64,000 bases of DNA, from contig NZ_JASNRC010000017.1 of assembly GCF_030411995.1 (NCBI RefSeq), positions 1-64,000 of the forward strand, in the 5' to 3' direction. Below are positions 45,102 through 53,214 of the stretch, piece after piece. The DNA comes from Massilia sp. YIM B02769 (GTDB taxonomy: Bacteria; Pseudomonadota; Gammaproteobacteria; Burkholderiales; Burkholderiaceae_D). Position 1 is the stretch's first letter. Each line of letters starts with the position of its first letter. The notes under the pieces are model-generated. The model saw only the letters and a program-made list of their open reading frames with translations, was not told the DNA's origin and made no database searches. Position numbers and translations under genes: made by a program.

Positions 45102-46165
45102 TTGCCCTCCAGCTTCGCCAGGCGCTTGTCGGTCTTGGCCACGTAGGCGAAGAAGGCGCGCGTCAGCTCGACGGCGATCACGAATGCGGCGGCGCCGTAG
45201 TTCACAGACTTGTACCCGCGCGCGTCCGTGTGCACGGCTTCGGGCCAGATGGCCTCCAGCTGCTGCGCAGCGACACCGATTCCCGGCGTGCCGTCCTTCT
45301 TCCACAGGAAATCGCCGAGCTTGCGGATGCTGGCAACGCGCTGGAGGAAGTCGGCCGGGCGGCGGCGCCACTTCTTCTTCAGGCGCTCGTCCGAGTTTCC
45401 AGTGTAGGTCTTCGACGTGAGGTTGCCGACGTTGTCCAGTCGCATGATCTCGGTGTCGAAGGCCTGGTTCAGCCAGCGCGTGTAGTTGCCGCCCGCGTTC
45501 GTGAAGGTGATGCCGTTGTCGCCGCCCATGGCCACGAACTGCCGGGAAACACCGCTAGCGTCTTTCATCGAAATCTGTACGCCGTTGTTCAGCGTCAGCG
45601 TGCCCGCAAGCGTCCCGCCGGTCAGGGCCAGGTATGCAGCCGCCACCGCCGCCGGCGTCATCCTGCTGTTGAACGAGTTCCAGTCGCCGGTGGTCAGGTA
45701 GCCGTCCGTCGTCATGCTGGCGGCCACCGGGCCGGTGCCGCTGATGCGCTGGTAGGCCATGCACTTCCAGTTGCCAGCGCCCAGGCTCTTGAACACGGCC
45801 ACGTCGCCGGCGCGCGTGACGATGTCGGCGGCGCCCGGCAGCTGCATGCTGGCCGCGTTGTACTTCAGGGTGAGCGCACCAGTGAACGTGATCCAGCGCG
45901 TGGTGCCCTCGTTGGCCACGTCGAAGGCGCTGATCTGCGTGGTGCCGGTGATGACGATGTTCACCGACGCGGCGAAGCCGATGTTGACGGTCGCGGCCGA
46001 GGGCAGGGTGACGCTCGGGCCGAGCAGTTGGTCCCACATTTGCCTGCTGAACGCGAAGCCTGCGCGCAGGTAGTCGTCCATGGTGCCGCGCACGGTTTCC
46101 GTGCCCTGCGGGCTGTTCTCGGACGCGACCTTGCTCAAGTCGGTAATGCTGGATGGTACGGGCAT
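45098..46165 (-). CDS. Tail fibre with C-terminal S74 chaperone
   Basis: The 355-residue protein is rich in short beta repeats and ends in a peptidase S74 intramolecular chaperone: NSDERLKK (about residue 257) carries the Ser-Lys dyad that cleaves the chaperone off after trimer folding. The helical tail (FFAYVAKTDKRLAKLEGK) is the usual coiled coil. The N-terminal TMDDYLRAGFAFSRQMWDQL is a frequent virion-anchoring segment of podophage fibres. It determines host receptor binding. Confidence 0.8.
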   Translation of the reverse strand: MPVPSSITDLSKVASENSPQGTETVRGTMDDYLRAGFAFSRQMWDQLLGPSVTLPSAATVNIGFAASVNIVITGTTQISAFDVANEGTTRWITFTGALTLKYNAASMQLPGAADIVTRAGDVAVFKSLGAGNWKCMAYQRISGTGPVAASMTTDGYLTTGDWNSFNSRMTPAAVAAAYLALTGGTLAGTLTLNNGVQISMKDASGVSRQFVAMGGDNGITFTNAGGNYTRWLNQAFDTEIMRLDNVGNLTSKTYTGNSDERLKKKWRRRPADFLQRVASIRKLGDFLWKKDGTPGIGVAAQQLEAIWPEAVHTDARGYKSVNYGAAAFVIAVELTRAFFAYVAKTDKRLAKLEGK

Positions 46166-46181
46166 TCTTTCTCCAGGAAAT

Positions 46182-46213
46182 AAAAAACCCGCCGCAGTTG
46201 CCTGGGGCGGGTT
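46182..46213 (-). terminator. Terminator after the Rha-like gene
   Basis: On the minus strand AACCCGCC and GGCGGGTT form an 8-bp stem with a 12-nt loop and a following T run. It isolates the antirepressor module from the tail fibre. Confidence 0.65.
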
Positions 46214-46231
46214 GGGTTGAAAGGTGAGAAT

Positions 46232-46714
46232 CTAGTTCAGGAGCGACGGCTGAATCTGCGAGTGAAGCTCTGCAAGCTGATCACGGAACCGGGGTAGCTC
46301 GCGCTTTCGGGCCAGCAGCAAGCGGGAGCCGAACGACGCCTTTACGGCCGATTCTGCTTCCTGCGCGATGACGGCTTGCAGGCGCTGCCACAGGTTTTGC
46401 TCGCCGCGCGCCAGTGCTTCGGCCATCACGTTGAACTCCTTGATGAACGCCTCCTTAAAGGCGGCCGCTTTGGGGCCGGTAAATCCCATGGCTAGCATCG
46501 CAAACCCGTCCTTCGTCATAGTGATGCTGCGCTGCAACTTGCCACGCGCATCCAGAAATTCTGACGGCTCAAAATTGAGCCGCCGAAATTCGTCCGAGCA
46601 CTGAAGGCCGTCGAATGCCCGAAGCACATTCTTGTGCCGCTTGCCGAAGGTTTTGGCCAACGTCTGCGAATCCGTGACGATTCGGTCGTGGGTAATGGTT
46701 ACCAAAGTCGTCAT
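46232..46714 (-). CDS. Phage regulatory protein, Rha family
   Basis: The 160-residue product matches Rha: VTITHDRIVTDSQTLAKTFG then KRHKNVLRAFDGL and SITMTKDGFAMLAMGFTGPK, AAFKEAFIKEFN. Rha proteins are antirepressor-like regulators of temperate phages. Its ATG overlaps the stop of the Bro-N gene (ATGA), so the two are co-expressed. The C-terminal part (after residue 100) is variable and may hold the specificity. Confidence 0.82.
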   Translation of the reverse strand: MTTLVTITHDRIVTDSQTLAKTFGKRHKNVLRAFDGLQCSDEFRRLNFEPSEFLDARGKLQRSITMTKDGFAMLAMGFTGPKAAAFKEAFIKEFNVMAEALARGEQNLWQRLQAVIAQEAESAVKASFGSRLLLARKRELPRFRDQLAELHSQIQPSLLN

Positions 46715-47364
46715 GCCTCGATCCTTTCCATTTTTTTGCGGTAATCCTCGCGCTCGCTGTAGCCTCCCTCCCATGGGTAGGTTTCTGCATAAGCGTGGTT
46801 CGATTTGAAGCCGAACGCCCGAACGAGGGAGCGGGACGTGCTCGCGGCCGAAACGAAGTTGTCGTGCACGTTCCCGGCGGCCTTGCGGTTCAACACACGA
46901 ATACCATCCCCGAAGCGCTCCCACCAGCTGCGCAGGAACTCGGCTTGCGTGCACAGGCGCTCAATGTCGTGCATGGTGAACTCGCTCAGCTTCGCGCCGC
47001 GCGCCGCGTCGGCGGTCAGCCCGTCGATTTGACGATCCAGGATATCGAGCACCCAGCGGCGGAAGGCCTTGGCAACCGGGGTGCGCGCGAACATGGCAAT
47101 CAGGTGGGCGCCGCGCAGGCTGAACACTCGCACGTCCTTGCTGCTATTCCCGGCGCCAAACCCCTTGACCCTCAATTTGAGGTTCAAGGTCATGGCCGAA
47201 CTGAATTCGTCCTTGTTGCGCTCGTAAATCTGAGTGACCTTGTCGGCACGGCTGTATCCGAGTGCTTGGGCGATCTCGGCGGCACGGAGCCAGATTTGGC
47301 CCTTGCGCTGCACGGTGTCAAAGTTGGTTCCTTCAAATGCCAGTGCTGGTGTGTTAGAGTTCAC
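46711..47364 (-). CDS. Bro-N/P22AR-type antirepressor
   Basis: The 217-residue protein has a Bro-N domain: ALAFEGTNFDTVQRKGQIWL, AAEIAQALGYSRADKVTQIY, and HLIAMFARTPVAKAFRRWVL at the end of the domain. It is followed by a helical C-terminus. P22 Ant and its relatives inactivate prophage repressors. The start is GTG 47364 after AAGGAGAAATCAC. It follows the Arc-like gene in the same operon as in P22 arc-ant. Confidence 0.8.
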   Translation of the reverse strand: MNSNTPALAFEGTNFDTVQRKGQIWLRAAEIAQALGYSRADKVTQIYERNKDEFSSAMTLNLKLRVKGFGAGNSSKDVRVFSLRGAHLIAMFARTPVAKAFRRWVLDILDRQIDGLTADAARGAKLSEFTMHDIERLCTQAEFLRSWWERFGDGIRVLNRKAAGNVHDNFVSAASTSRSLVRAFGFKSNHAYAETYPWEGGYSEREDYRKKMERIEA

Positions 47365-47386
47365 GTGATTTCTCCTTGGGGGGATT

Positions 47387-47602
47387 TCAAATCGGTGCTC
47401 CAGCTGTTGACGCAGCTGGGGCACTTTCTTTTTGAGCCTGCAGACTTGCCAGGCCCTGCCGAACAAGCTCATTCAGCATCCAGTTAATACTGCGATCTTG
47501 CGCGCCCGCGAGACGACGGGCTTGCTCTTCTATCTCCGGCTTTAAGCGGAGCGGGAATGGCGTTGGCCTTGGTGCTTTTGCTTGCTGGGTTGCGGTATGC
47601 AT
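47387..47602 (-). CDS. Arc-family ribbon-helix-helix repressor
   Basis: The 71-residue product has the Arc pattern TPFPLRLKPEIEEQARRLAG, QDRSINWMLNELVRQGLA: a beta strand that enters the major groove as a dimer, then two helices. It lies just upstream of the Bro-N gene, the same order as arc-ant of P22. It probably represses the promoter in the divergent region at 47926-48028. Confidence 0.8.
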   Translation of the reverse strand: MHTATQQAKAPRPTPFPLRLKPEIEEQARRLAGAQDRSINWMLNELVRQGLASLQAQKESAPAASTAGAPI

Positions 47603-47613
47603 CTTGACTCCTA

Positions 47614-47925
47614 TTAGGCAAAGGCCAGTTCGCGAACCAGTCCAGCGTGGCGCGCCGAGGCGGCAGCTTTTGCGACGGCGGCAGCGGCCAGGCGCTCGGC
47701 GTGCTGCTTGCCAGCCTCGACCATCACGCGCGCTTCAGCGGCGGTGATCTTGGCCAGGCCCTTGTGCGGCACGAACGAGTAGAACTGCTCCTTGCGCGAC
47801 AGGACATAGGCGTCTGGTGCGTAATCACCGGGAGTTGCCACTGGTGCGACTACTTCCAGGCCGGCCACGAAGCCAACCTTGACGAGCTGGCCTACCGTCC
47901 AATGCTGTTTGCTGTTGCTGATCAT
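47614..47925 (-). CDS. Small phage protein at the head of the antirepressor operon
   Basis: The 103-residue product (MISNSKQHWTVGQLVKVGFV; later DAYVLSRKEQFYSFVPHKGL) has no clear family. It is the first gene of the leftward operon leading to arc, ant-like and rha genes. Start ATG 47925 is used. The Ala-rich C-terminus is helical. Confidence 0.5.
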   Translation of the reverse strand: MISNSKQHWTVGQLVKVGFVAGLEVVAPVATPGDYAPDAYVLSRKEQFYSFVPHKGLAKITAAEARVMVEAGKQHAERLAAAAVAKAAASARHAGLVRELAFA

Positions 47926-48028
47926 GTTGGACTCCAATTAAGTTACAGTGACTCCATATTAAGCATGGATTCCAAATGAGTCAATAGGATTTATTGAAAT
48001 GATTCCAATTGAGTCTCACAATAGCGTC
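47926..48028. promoter_or_regulatory. Divergent operator region with repeated GAYTCCAA motifs
   Basis: Four similar sites occur: GACTCCAATTA (47930), GACTCCATATT (47950), GATTCCAAATGAGTC (47968-47982) and GATTCCAATTGAGTC (48001-48015). The last two are palindrome-like (GAYTC...GAGTC). They lie between divergent genes that both encode or lead to ribbon-helix-helix proteins and are much more AT-rich than the surroundings. They should be operators for one or both repressors. Confidence 0.6.
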
Positions 48029-48322
48029 ATGAATGATCGACCCAGCCCTTACCCTATCCGCCCGTCCGCCGAGCTGCGGGCCAAGCTTGAGGCAGCCGCG
48101 CGGCTTGGTGGCCGCACGCTCCACGCCGAAATAATTGCCCGACTCGAACAGAGCTTTGAGGTTGACCGCACAGGCGTCGCTGATCTTCGGATTGTTGATA
48201 CTGCTGTGCTCATCGAAGAATTGGTAAAGCGGTTCCCGCCGGGCATGTTCGAAATGCAGATCGGGGACAAGCGCAGATCGGGTACGGCCTCGACCAAAGA
48301 GGCAGTCGAGGCCGCCGAATGA
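48029..48322 (+). CDS. Mnt/Arc-like ribbon-helix-helix repressor, divergent
   Basis: The product has 97 residues. The N-terminal PSPYPIRPSAELRAKLEAAA and RTLHAEIIARLEQSF are the strand and helices of an Arc/Mnt-type DNA-binding domain, and a C-terminal extension (VLIEELVKRFPPGMFEMQIG) could mediate tetramer contacts as in Mnt. It is the only gene of the prophage in this window, besides the coupled small peptide gene, read rightward. ATG 48029 is preferred to ATG 47999 because it keeps the operator upstream. A prophage-maintenance role is inferred from its P22 mnt-like position. Confidence 0.75.
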   Translation: MNDRPSPYPIRPSAELRAKLEAAARLGGRTLHAEIIARLEQSFEVDRTGVADLRIVDTAVLIEELVKRFPPGMFEMQIGDKRRSGTASTKEAVEAAE

Positions 48323-48444
48323 GTGCCCTCATCACGTACAAGTTGTGGAAGCTCGCATTGATCGGTTTGGGTGCGTTTATCTACGGATTCATCAACGCTC
48401 GGAGGAAACGTAGGCAGTCCCAGCGTTCCGAAGAGCAGGATTAG
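48319..48444 (+). CDS. 41-residue single-pass membrane peptide coupled to the Mnt-like gene
   Basis: The frame begins with an ATGA overlap with the Mnt-like stop and encodes MSALITYKLWKLALIGLGAF plus IYGFINARRKRRQ and an acidic tail: one membrane helix followed by a strongly basic patch. Its last 53 bp overlap the convergent ejection-protein gene. Because it would be expressed from the prophage with the repressor, a superinfection-exclusion or small regulatory role is possible. In P22, sieA occupies the neighbouring place. Confidence 0.55.
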   Translation: MSALITYKLWKLALIGLGAFIYGFINARRKRRQSQRSEEQD

Positions 48445-49837
48445 ACAGTCCGCTCTGGAGTGCTGGCGCGGCTCGTCCTGCTGTTTTCGCCACCGGCCCA
48501 TTAACCATCCGGGCAGCCAATGATTTAAACAACGCGCTTTTATCGATCATGAAGGCGGCCCAGGAGGCCGGGCTGTGGGCCAGCCCAGCAAGACCCATCG
48601 GGTTTTTGTTCAACTCGATCAGTGCGCGTCGCTCGGCCACCCCGAGTGTGGCAATCAACTTAGACTCTGCCGCGTTCAGGCCGGCCACTTCCGGCACGGC
48701 CGTTGCGATTTCGTTCTTCAGCCCGCGCGCCAGTGCTTTTTGCGCTTCCACCTCTGCGCTACCCAGCTGGCCGTACTTTTTCTTCAACACCTGGTAGGTT
48801 CCCTGTTTCATCTTCTGCGCCGCAGAGACTGGGATCGCATCCCCTACAATCTCAGGATGCGCCATGAAGTCGTCGGCCACGCTTTCGATTGCCTTCCTGT
48901 CGGCAGTAGGGCTGACTTGCATCGCGAACTTCTTCTTCACCTCTTCCAGCGGCAGAATGACTCGCTGCTTGCTCACCGTCGCACTGGAGTTTGAGATCAT
49001 GCCCTCGATGTGTTGATTCAAGTCGTCGATCATGCCCTTCAGACGGTCGGCGCCTTTCATGGTCGGATTGATCCCGTATTTGAGCAACGTTTCAATTGCA
49101 GTTTGAGCCTCGCCGGTTTGCAGTTGCTTTATGGTCGGCTTCAGTGCGCTTTGCATTAGGCGCTCTGCGTTGGACCGTGCAAACTGCTCCGCTTTCCCTC
49201 CGGCTGCCCCTAAAACCTTGACGAATCCGGGAAGTATCGCGCCCACCACCGCGCCAGCCCCAGCATCTTCTGGCCGCACCAGCGCCGTTGAAGCGGCGCC
49301 GGTGATGGCGCCACCAGCCGTGCGGGTGGCGACGTCCGCCGCCCGCGCTGCGGCTGGCGACGAGCGCGTAACACCCGCACCGGTGCGCATGCCGCCTGAA
49401 GCCGTTGCGTTCGCCAGTCGGGTGAGGGCGGGTGCAGCGCCGGCCAGGCGGGGCACAGAGGCCAGCGAACGAATGCCCTGAGCAGCGACGCCGCCGGCGG
49501 GCAGAGTCGCGGCCACGTTGCCACCCACGCGCCCCACGTTGAACGCGGTCGAGTCCTTGTTTTGCTCAGTCAGGTATTCGAAATCCGCGTTCCGGGTCTT
49601 GTTCCACTGGTCGATGGCGGGCGAGACCTTGCTCGGCAGGTAGGCAGCCAGGTTCAGCGCCGTGTTGCCGAGATCAGCAACCCCCAGCGCGGCGCCGATC
49701 AGGCTGCGTTTCGTCGTGCTGTCGCCGCCGCTGGGTGCGCCCCGGTCAAACTTCAGCGGCCCGGCTGGCGCGTCGAATTGGTCGAACACGTTGGCTTCAG
49801 CCGCCGGGGCGTCGAATTGGTCAAACGGATTTTCCAT
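48392..49837 (-). CDS. Phage internal virion / DNA ejection protein
   Basis: The 481-residue product begins MENPFDQFDAPAAEANVFDQ, a duplicated FDQFDAPA motif typical of the first residues of podophage ejection proteins. It continues with Ala/Gly-rich helices (TAGGAITGAASTALVRPEDA) and long amphipathic helices. There is no signal peptide. The first of several late proteins between tail adaptor and lysis genes, it is likely carried in the virion and injected with DNA. The assignment rests on position and composition. Confidence 0.6.
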   Translation of the reverse strand: MENPFDQFDAPAAEANVFDQFDAPAGPLKFDRGAPSGGDSTTKRSLIGAALGVADLGNTALNLAAYLPSKVSPAIDQWNKTRNADFEYLTEQNKDSTAFNVGRVGGNVAATLPAGGVAAQGIRSLASVPRLAGAAPALTRLANATASGGMRTGAGVTRSSPAAARAADVATRTAGGAITGAASTALVRPEDAGAGAVVGAILPGFVKVLGAAGGKAEQFARSNAERLMQSALKPTIKQLQTGEAQTAIETLLKYGINPTMKGADRLKGMIDDLNQHIEGMISNSSATVSKQRVILPLEEVKKKFAMQVSPTADRKAIESVADDFMAHPEIVGDAIPVSAAQKMKQGTYQVLKKKYGQLGSAEVEAQKALARGLKNEIATAVPEVAGLNAAESKLIATLGVAERRALIELNKNPMGLAGLAHSPASWAAFMIDKSALFKSLAARMVNGPVAKTAGRAAPALQSGLSNPALRNAGTAYVSSER

Positions 49838-51496
49838 TTATTTCCCCAGGATGGATGATGCTGCGCCGGCGCCGTACTTGGCATCGAACTGAGCGCGCAG
49901 CGCCGGATTGCTGCGAAGCATGGCAGCAGCGGCAGGCGGGATAGGCTTCGAACCTCCGTCCTCGGTCCTTGCAGCGTCAGATAGGAACCGGTTGAAGTCG
50001 GTGCGCCCCGTGCTTTCGCGGTATTGCTGCTCAAGGCCATGCAACTGCCCGCGCATCAGTTCCTTGTATGTGTGAATCACACCTTTCAGCTGTGCCGGGC
50101 TATTCATGGCTGCGATGGTTTTCGCAGTTTCCTCGCGGTCAGCGAGCGCGCCGCCGGTGCCGACGATGGCCTTCACTACCTCGTCCGCGACTACCTTCTT
50201 GGCCGCTTCGAAGTTCGTCGGCGCCGGGTTGCCAGTTTGCGTTTTGAAGTAATTGGCTGCCTTATTGACCGCCTGCATATCATTGTTCTGCAACGCGTCG
50301 GTGAGCTGATCGAGGGTCTGAAGGTGCGACAGCGAGACATTAAACGAGCGAACGTTGCTGCCGAGTCGACCGCTTGAGAAGTCCCTAAGTGCAGCATTGC
50401 GCGCCGCCGCATCCCCCTTATTCCCCAGCTGGTCGCGGCGCTGCTGCTCCGGGTCGGTCCCGTATTTCAGCTCCGCAGCCTTGTTCAGAATCGCGGAGCG
50501 GCCAGCAGCGGCGTTCTTGCCCATGCCCATCGGCGGTAGCGTGCCGTCGAAGTTGTAGCGCGCGGCGGCGTTCAGGATCGCGTCTGCGCTCATTGGCTCC
50601 TGCTGATCCGCTCGCTCGCGCTCCTGGCGCTCCAGCAGGGCGCGCCGGTCGGCGGCTTTGCTGTCTGGGCTCTGGGTCTTGAAGAACTGCTTGCCGTCTT
50701 GAGGGATGTTCTCGTCGATCACGATTTGCGATCCGCCCATATCGACAACGCGATTGTTTGGCAGGGCGCCGTAGGCGGATGGGGCCTCCTCGCCGTCTTC
50801 GTACGTGAGCACGCTTACCGGCTTGTTGTCCTTCCCGAGCAGCGTCTCTCGCTTCGAAATCTTACGCTTCGCTTTTTCGGCGTAGCCCAAGAACTTGTCC
50901 ATCAGCTCCATTTCGCCATCCTCCGCATAGTCGAAGGCCTTCTGGCGGTAGAAGGCTTCGAGCTTAGCGGGCTCCATAACCGGCGGAAGGGTGAATGGTG
51001 CGGGCTGATCGGACTTTGCCTGGTCGAGTCGGGGCAGCTGCTCAATCGTCTTCGACTGATAGCCTTCCGGGGTGAGGTTTGGCGCGCTCCGCCCGTTCAT
51101 TGGCGGCGGGGTAGGCACAAAGCCCCCCTCGGCGCCAGTCTGCGCGTTCTTGATAATTGCCGGATCAGGGCGCGGAGTCCTGGCCCACGTTGCAGCCAGC
51201 TTTCCCGGTCTCGCCAACTCTGCCATCGAAATCTTATTCTGGAGCGCATAGTGCTGCTGCTGGGCCTGACGCACAGCGGCCTCTTGCTGCTGCTCCAGCG
51301 CGCCCCCGTAGGCCTTCGATGCAGCGCCCATGCCTTCGCCGACAGTGCCAAGGAAGTTTTGCCCTTTCGTCGACATCATGGCGCCACCAGCGGCGAGCAA
51401 CGCTTGCTTGGCCGCTGCGCGTTGGCCTGGATCGTCCGGCAAATAGTCGGGGATGTAGTCGGCCAGCATCCCTTTGAAACCATCGAACATTCCCAT
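49838..51496 (-). CDS. Phage structural/ejection protein
   Basis: The 552-residue protein starts MGMFDGFKGMLADYIPDYLP and has long Gln/Ala-rich helices (EQQQEAAVRQAQQQHYALQN). Its conserved-looking C-terminal part contains DREETAKTIAAMNSPAQLKG, then MRGQLHGLEQQYRESTGRTD. Size, position and helix content suggest an internal virion protein that helps form the genome-injection channel. Its stop abuts the next gene's start with no gap. Confidence 0.6.
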   Translation of the reverse strand: MGMFDGFKGMLADYIPDYLPDDPGQRAAAKQALLAAGGAMMSTKGQNFLGTVGEGMGAASKAYGGALEQQQEAAVRQAQQQHYALQNKISMAELARPGKLAATWARTPRPDPAIIKNAQTGAEGGFVPTPPPMNGRSAPNLTPEGYQSKTIEQLPRLDQAKSDQPAPFTLPPVMEPAKLEAFYRQKAFDYAEDGEMELMDKFLGYAEKAKRKISKRETLLGKDNKPVSVLTYEDGEEAPSAYGALPNNRVVDMGGSQIVIDENIPQDGKQFFKTQSPDSKAADRRALLERQERERADQQEPMSADAILNAAARYNFDGTLPPMGMGKNAAAGRSAILNKAAELKYGTDPEQQRRDQLGNKGDAAARNAALRDFSSGRLGSNVRSFNVSLSHLQTLDQLTDALQNNDMQAVNKAANYFKTQTGNPAPTNFEAAKKVVADEVVKAIVGTGGALADREETAKTIAAMNSPAQLKGVIHTYKELMRGQLHGLEQQYRESTGRTDFNRFLSDAARTEDGGSKPIPPAAAAMLRSNPALRAQFDAKYGAGAASSILGK

Positions 51497-51505
51497 GCTT
51501 TCTCC

Positions 51506-52318
51506 TTAAAAACCGCGTTGCCGGCGACGCGCGATTGCAGCCAGCACAGCGTTGTTGTTGCTGGCTGCGGGGGCGGTCGGCGCAATCGGCGCGGCTTCGC
51601 CCTGGAAGATCGGTCGGCCCTGAGGTGCCCTACGTTGCGGCTGCTCTCCGCCCATCGCCTTGTTGACGGTGCTGTACGTCGATGCAGCCTTTCCGGCGGA
51701 CTTGAGATAGCCCGTCATCGGGGATGCCTTGTTCGCCATGGCGAACTTCTCGCCGGCCACGTCGCTGTATGCCCCCGGAAGCATGCCCTCACCGACCGGC
51801 GCTTCTCCGAGGATCGGGGCAGAAGCTTCGCCGCCGCCCAGAACACCGGTTGCCCCGCCTCCTGCGCCTCCTGCGCCTGCGGCACTGCCGGCGCCCGCCC
51901 CAGCTCCGGCCAGCGCGCCACCTTCAGTAACTGCCGGGGTAACGAAAGTCATTGCGCCGGGCACGGCCGCGCCTTCAGCCGCCAACATGCCGCCGCCATA
52001 CGCGGCGAGGGCGGCGTCCGCAGCGGCGGCGCCGGTGCCAGCCATCGCGCCAGAGAGCGCGCCTCCGGCCGTCCCGGCGCCCATCATTCCGATCCCGGTC
52101 GCGCCTGCGCCTGCCGCAGCATTTGCGCCGAGGGCGCCCGCTCCGAGGCCAGCGCCCGCCGCGCCAGCGCCGGCGGCGCCGGCTCCAGCCGCCCCGGCTC
52201 CCGCTGCACCTGCTGCGCCAGCTCCCGCCGCCGCACCGCCAGCCGCTGCGCCACCTGCGGCCGCGCCGCTACCTGCTGCTGCCGACCCGAGGGCAGCTGC
52301 CGTTTCAAATCCTGACAT
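51506..52318 (-). CDS. Ala/Gly-rich phage virion protein
   Basis: The 270-residue product consists mostly of Ala and Gly for the first 170 residues (AGAAGAGAAGAGAAGAG-type repeats), then has a more ordinary C-terminus. Such low-complexity helical or glycine-zipper segments occur in phage ejection proteins that insert into membranes. It lies between two other candidate ejection proteins. Being GC-rich low complexity, several long spurious frames overlap it on the other strand. Confidence 0.55.
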   Translation of the reverse strand: MSGFETAAALGSAAAGSGAAAGGAAAGGAAAGAGAAGAAGAGAAGAGAAGAGAAGAGLGAGALGANAAAGAGATGIGMMGAGTAGGALSGAMAGTGAAAADAALAAYGGGMLAAEGAAVPGAMTFVTPAVTEGGALAGAGAGAGSAAGAGGAGGGATGVLGGGEASAPILGEAPVGEGMLPGAYSDVAGEKFAMANKASPMTGYLKSAGKAASTYSTVNKAMGGEQPQRRAPQGRPIFQGEAAPIAPTAPAASNNNAVLAAIARRRQRGF

Positions 52319-52333
52319 TGGTTTCTCCTTGTG

Positions 52334-53206
52334 TTAACCGAGCATGCCGGCAAGTGCGGCGCCGCCGCCGATTACTTGGCCCCACGGGTTTGCGCCTGGG
52401 GCCGATTCGCTGACATTGGACCCGCCGCCGACTGCCGCGCGGATCGAGTTGCCCAGCACGTCGAGCTGCTTGTATGGCGACTGCGCCTTCTCGTTGAAGT
52501 AGTCCATCTGGTCGGTCAGCTTCTGCTGGTCGGCGCCGTACTGGATTTCGCCGATGCCTTGCAGCTGCGCGGCGTCGGTATAGGCCTGGTTGCCGTACTG
52601 GAGCGCCTGCGATGCGGCGCCAAGCTGGTTCGCGCGCTCGGCCTGGAACGCCGTCTGGTTGCGGTTTAGCTGGTTCTCGGCCAGCGTCGCGCTCTGGTTG
52701 TAGTTCTGCATGCGCAGGCTGTTCGCCGAATCGGCCAGGCTGGTGGCCAAGTTGCGCGAGTTCGCGTCCTGCGACTGCTGCCAGGCCGAGCCGCCGAATG
52801 CGCCGGCGCGCGCCATGGTGGCGTCGGTGCCGGCCACCGCGGCGTTGTAGTTGCGCGTGATGTCGCCGGCCGCCTTGTCGATGGAGCCTTGCAGGTAGGG
52901 GTTGTCGCCCATGTAGGCATTTGTCCCGGTGTCGCGGCCCAGGTACTGGCCGTTCAGCGTGTTCTGCAAATTGGCGCTGCCGGCGTTGATCTCGGCCGAG
53001 CCGTTCAAGGCCCGGTTCTGCACCATATTCATGCCTTGCGTCTGGTAGCCATTCAGGTTCGCCGACCGCTGGCCGTCGTAGACCGGCATTTCCTGCTGGG
53101 ACAGTTGCTGGCCGCGCTGCAGGAGCGATTTTGCCGCTGGCTGCGCCCAGGTGGGCAATTCGGTGGTCGTTTTGCTGGTGGTGTTCGATGGAGTGCTGCT
53201 GCCCAT
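52334..53206 (-). CDS. Phage virion protein, Asn/Gln-rich
   Basis: The 290-residue protein starts MGSSTPSNTTSKTTTELPTW. It has long Gln/Asn/Ala helices (GGSAWQQSQDANSRNLATSL, ALQYGNQAYTDAAQLQGIGE) and a Gly-rich hydrophobic end (WGQVIGGGAALAGMLG) like a membrane-active tail. TAGGAGCTTCC precedes ATG 53206. It is another likely internal or tail-tip protein of the podovirus. Confidence 0.6.
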   Translation of the reverse strand: MGSSTPSNTTSKTTTELPTWAQPAAKSLLQRGQQLSQQEMPVYDGQRSANLNGYQTQGMNMVQNRALNGSAEINAGSANLQNTLNGQYLGRDTGTNAYMGDNPYLQGSIDKAAGDITRNYNAAVAGTDATMARAGAFGGSAWQQSQDANSRNLATSLADSANSLRMQNYNQSATLAENQLNRNQTAFQAERANQLGAASQALQYGNQAYTDAAQLQGIGEIQYGADQQKLTDQMDYFNEKAQSPYKQLDVLGNSIRAAVGGGSNVSESAPGANPWGQVIGGGAALAGMLG

Positions 53207-53214
53207 GGAAGCTC

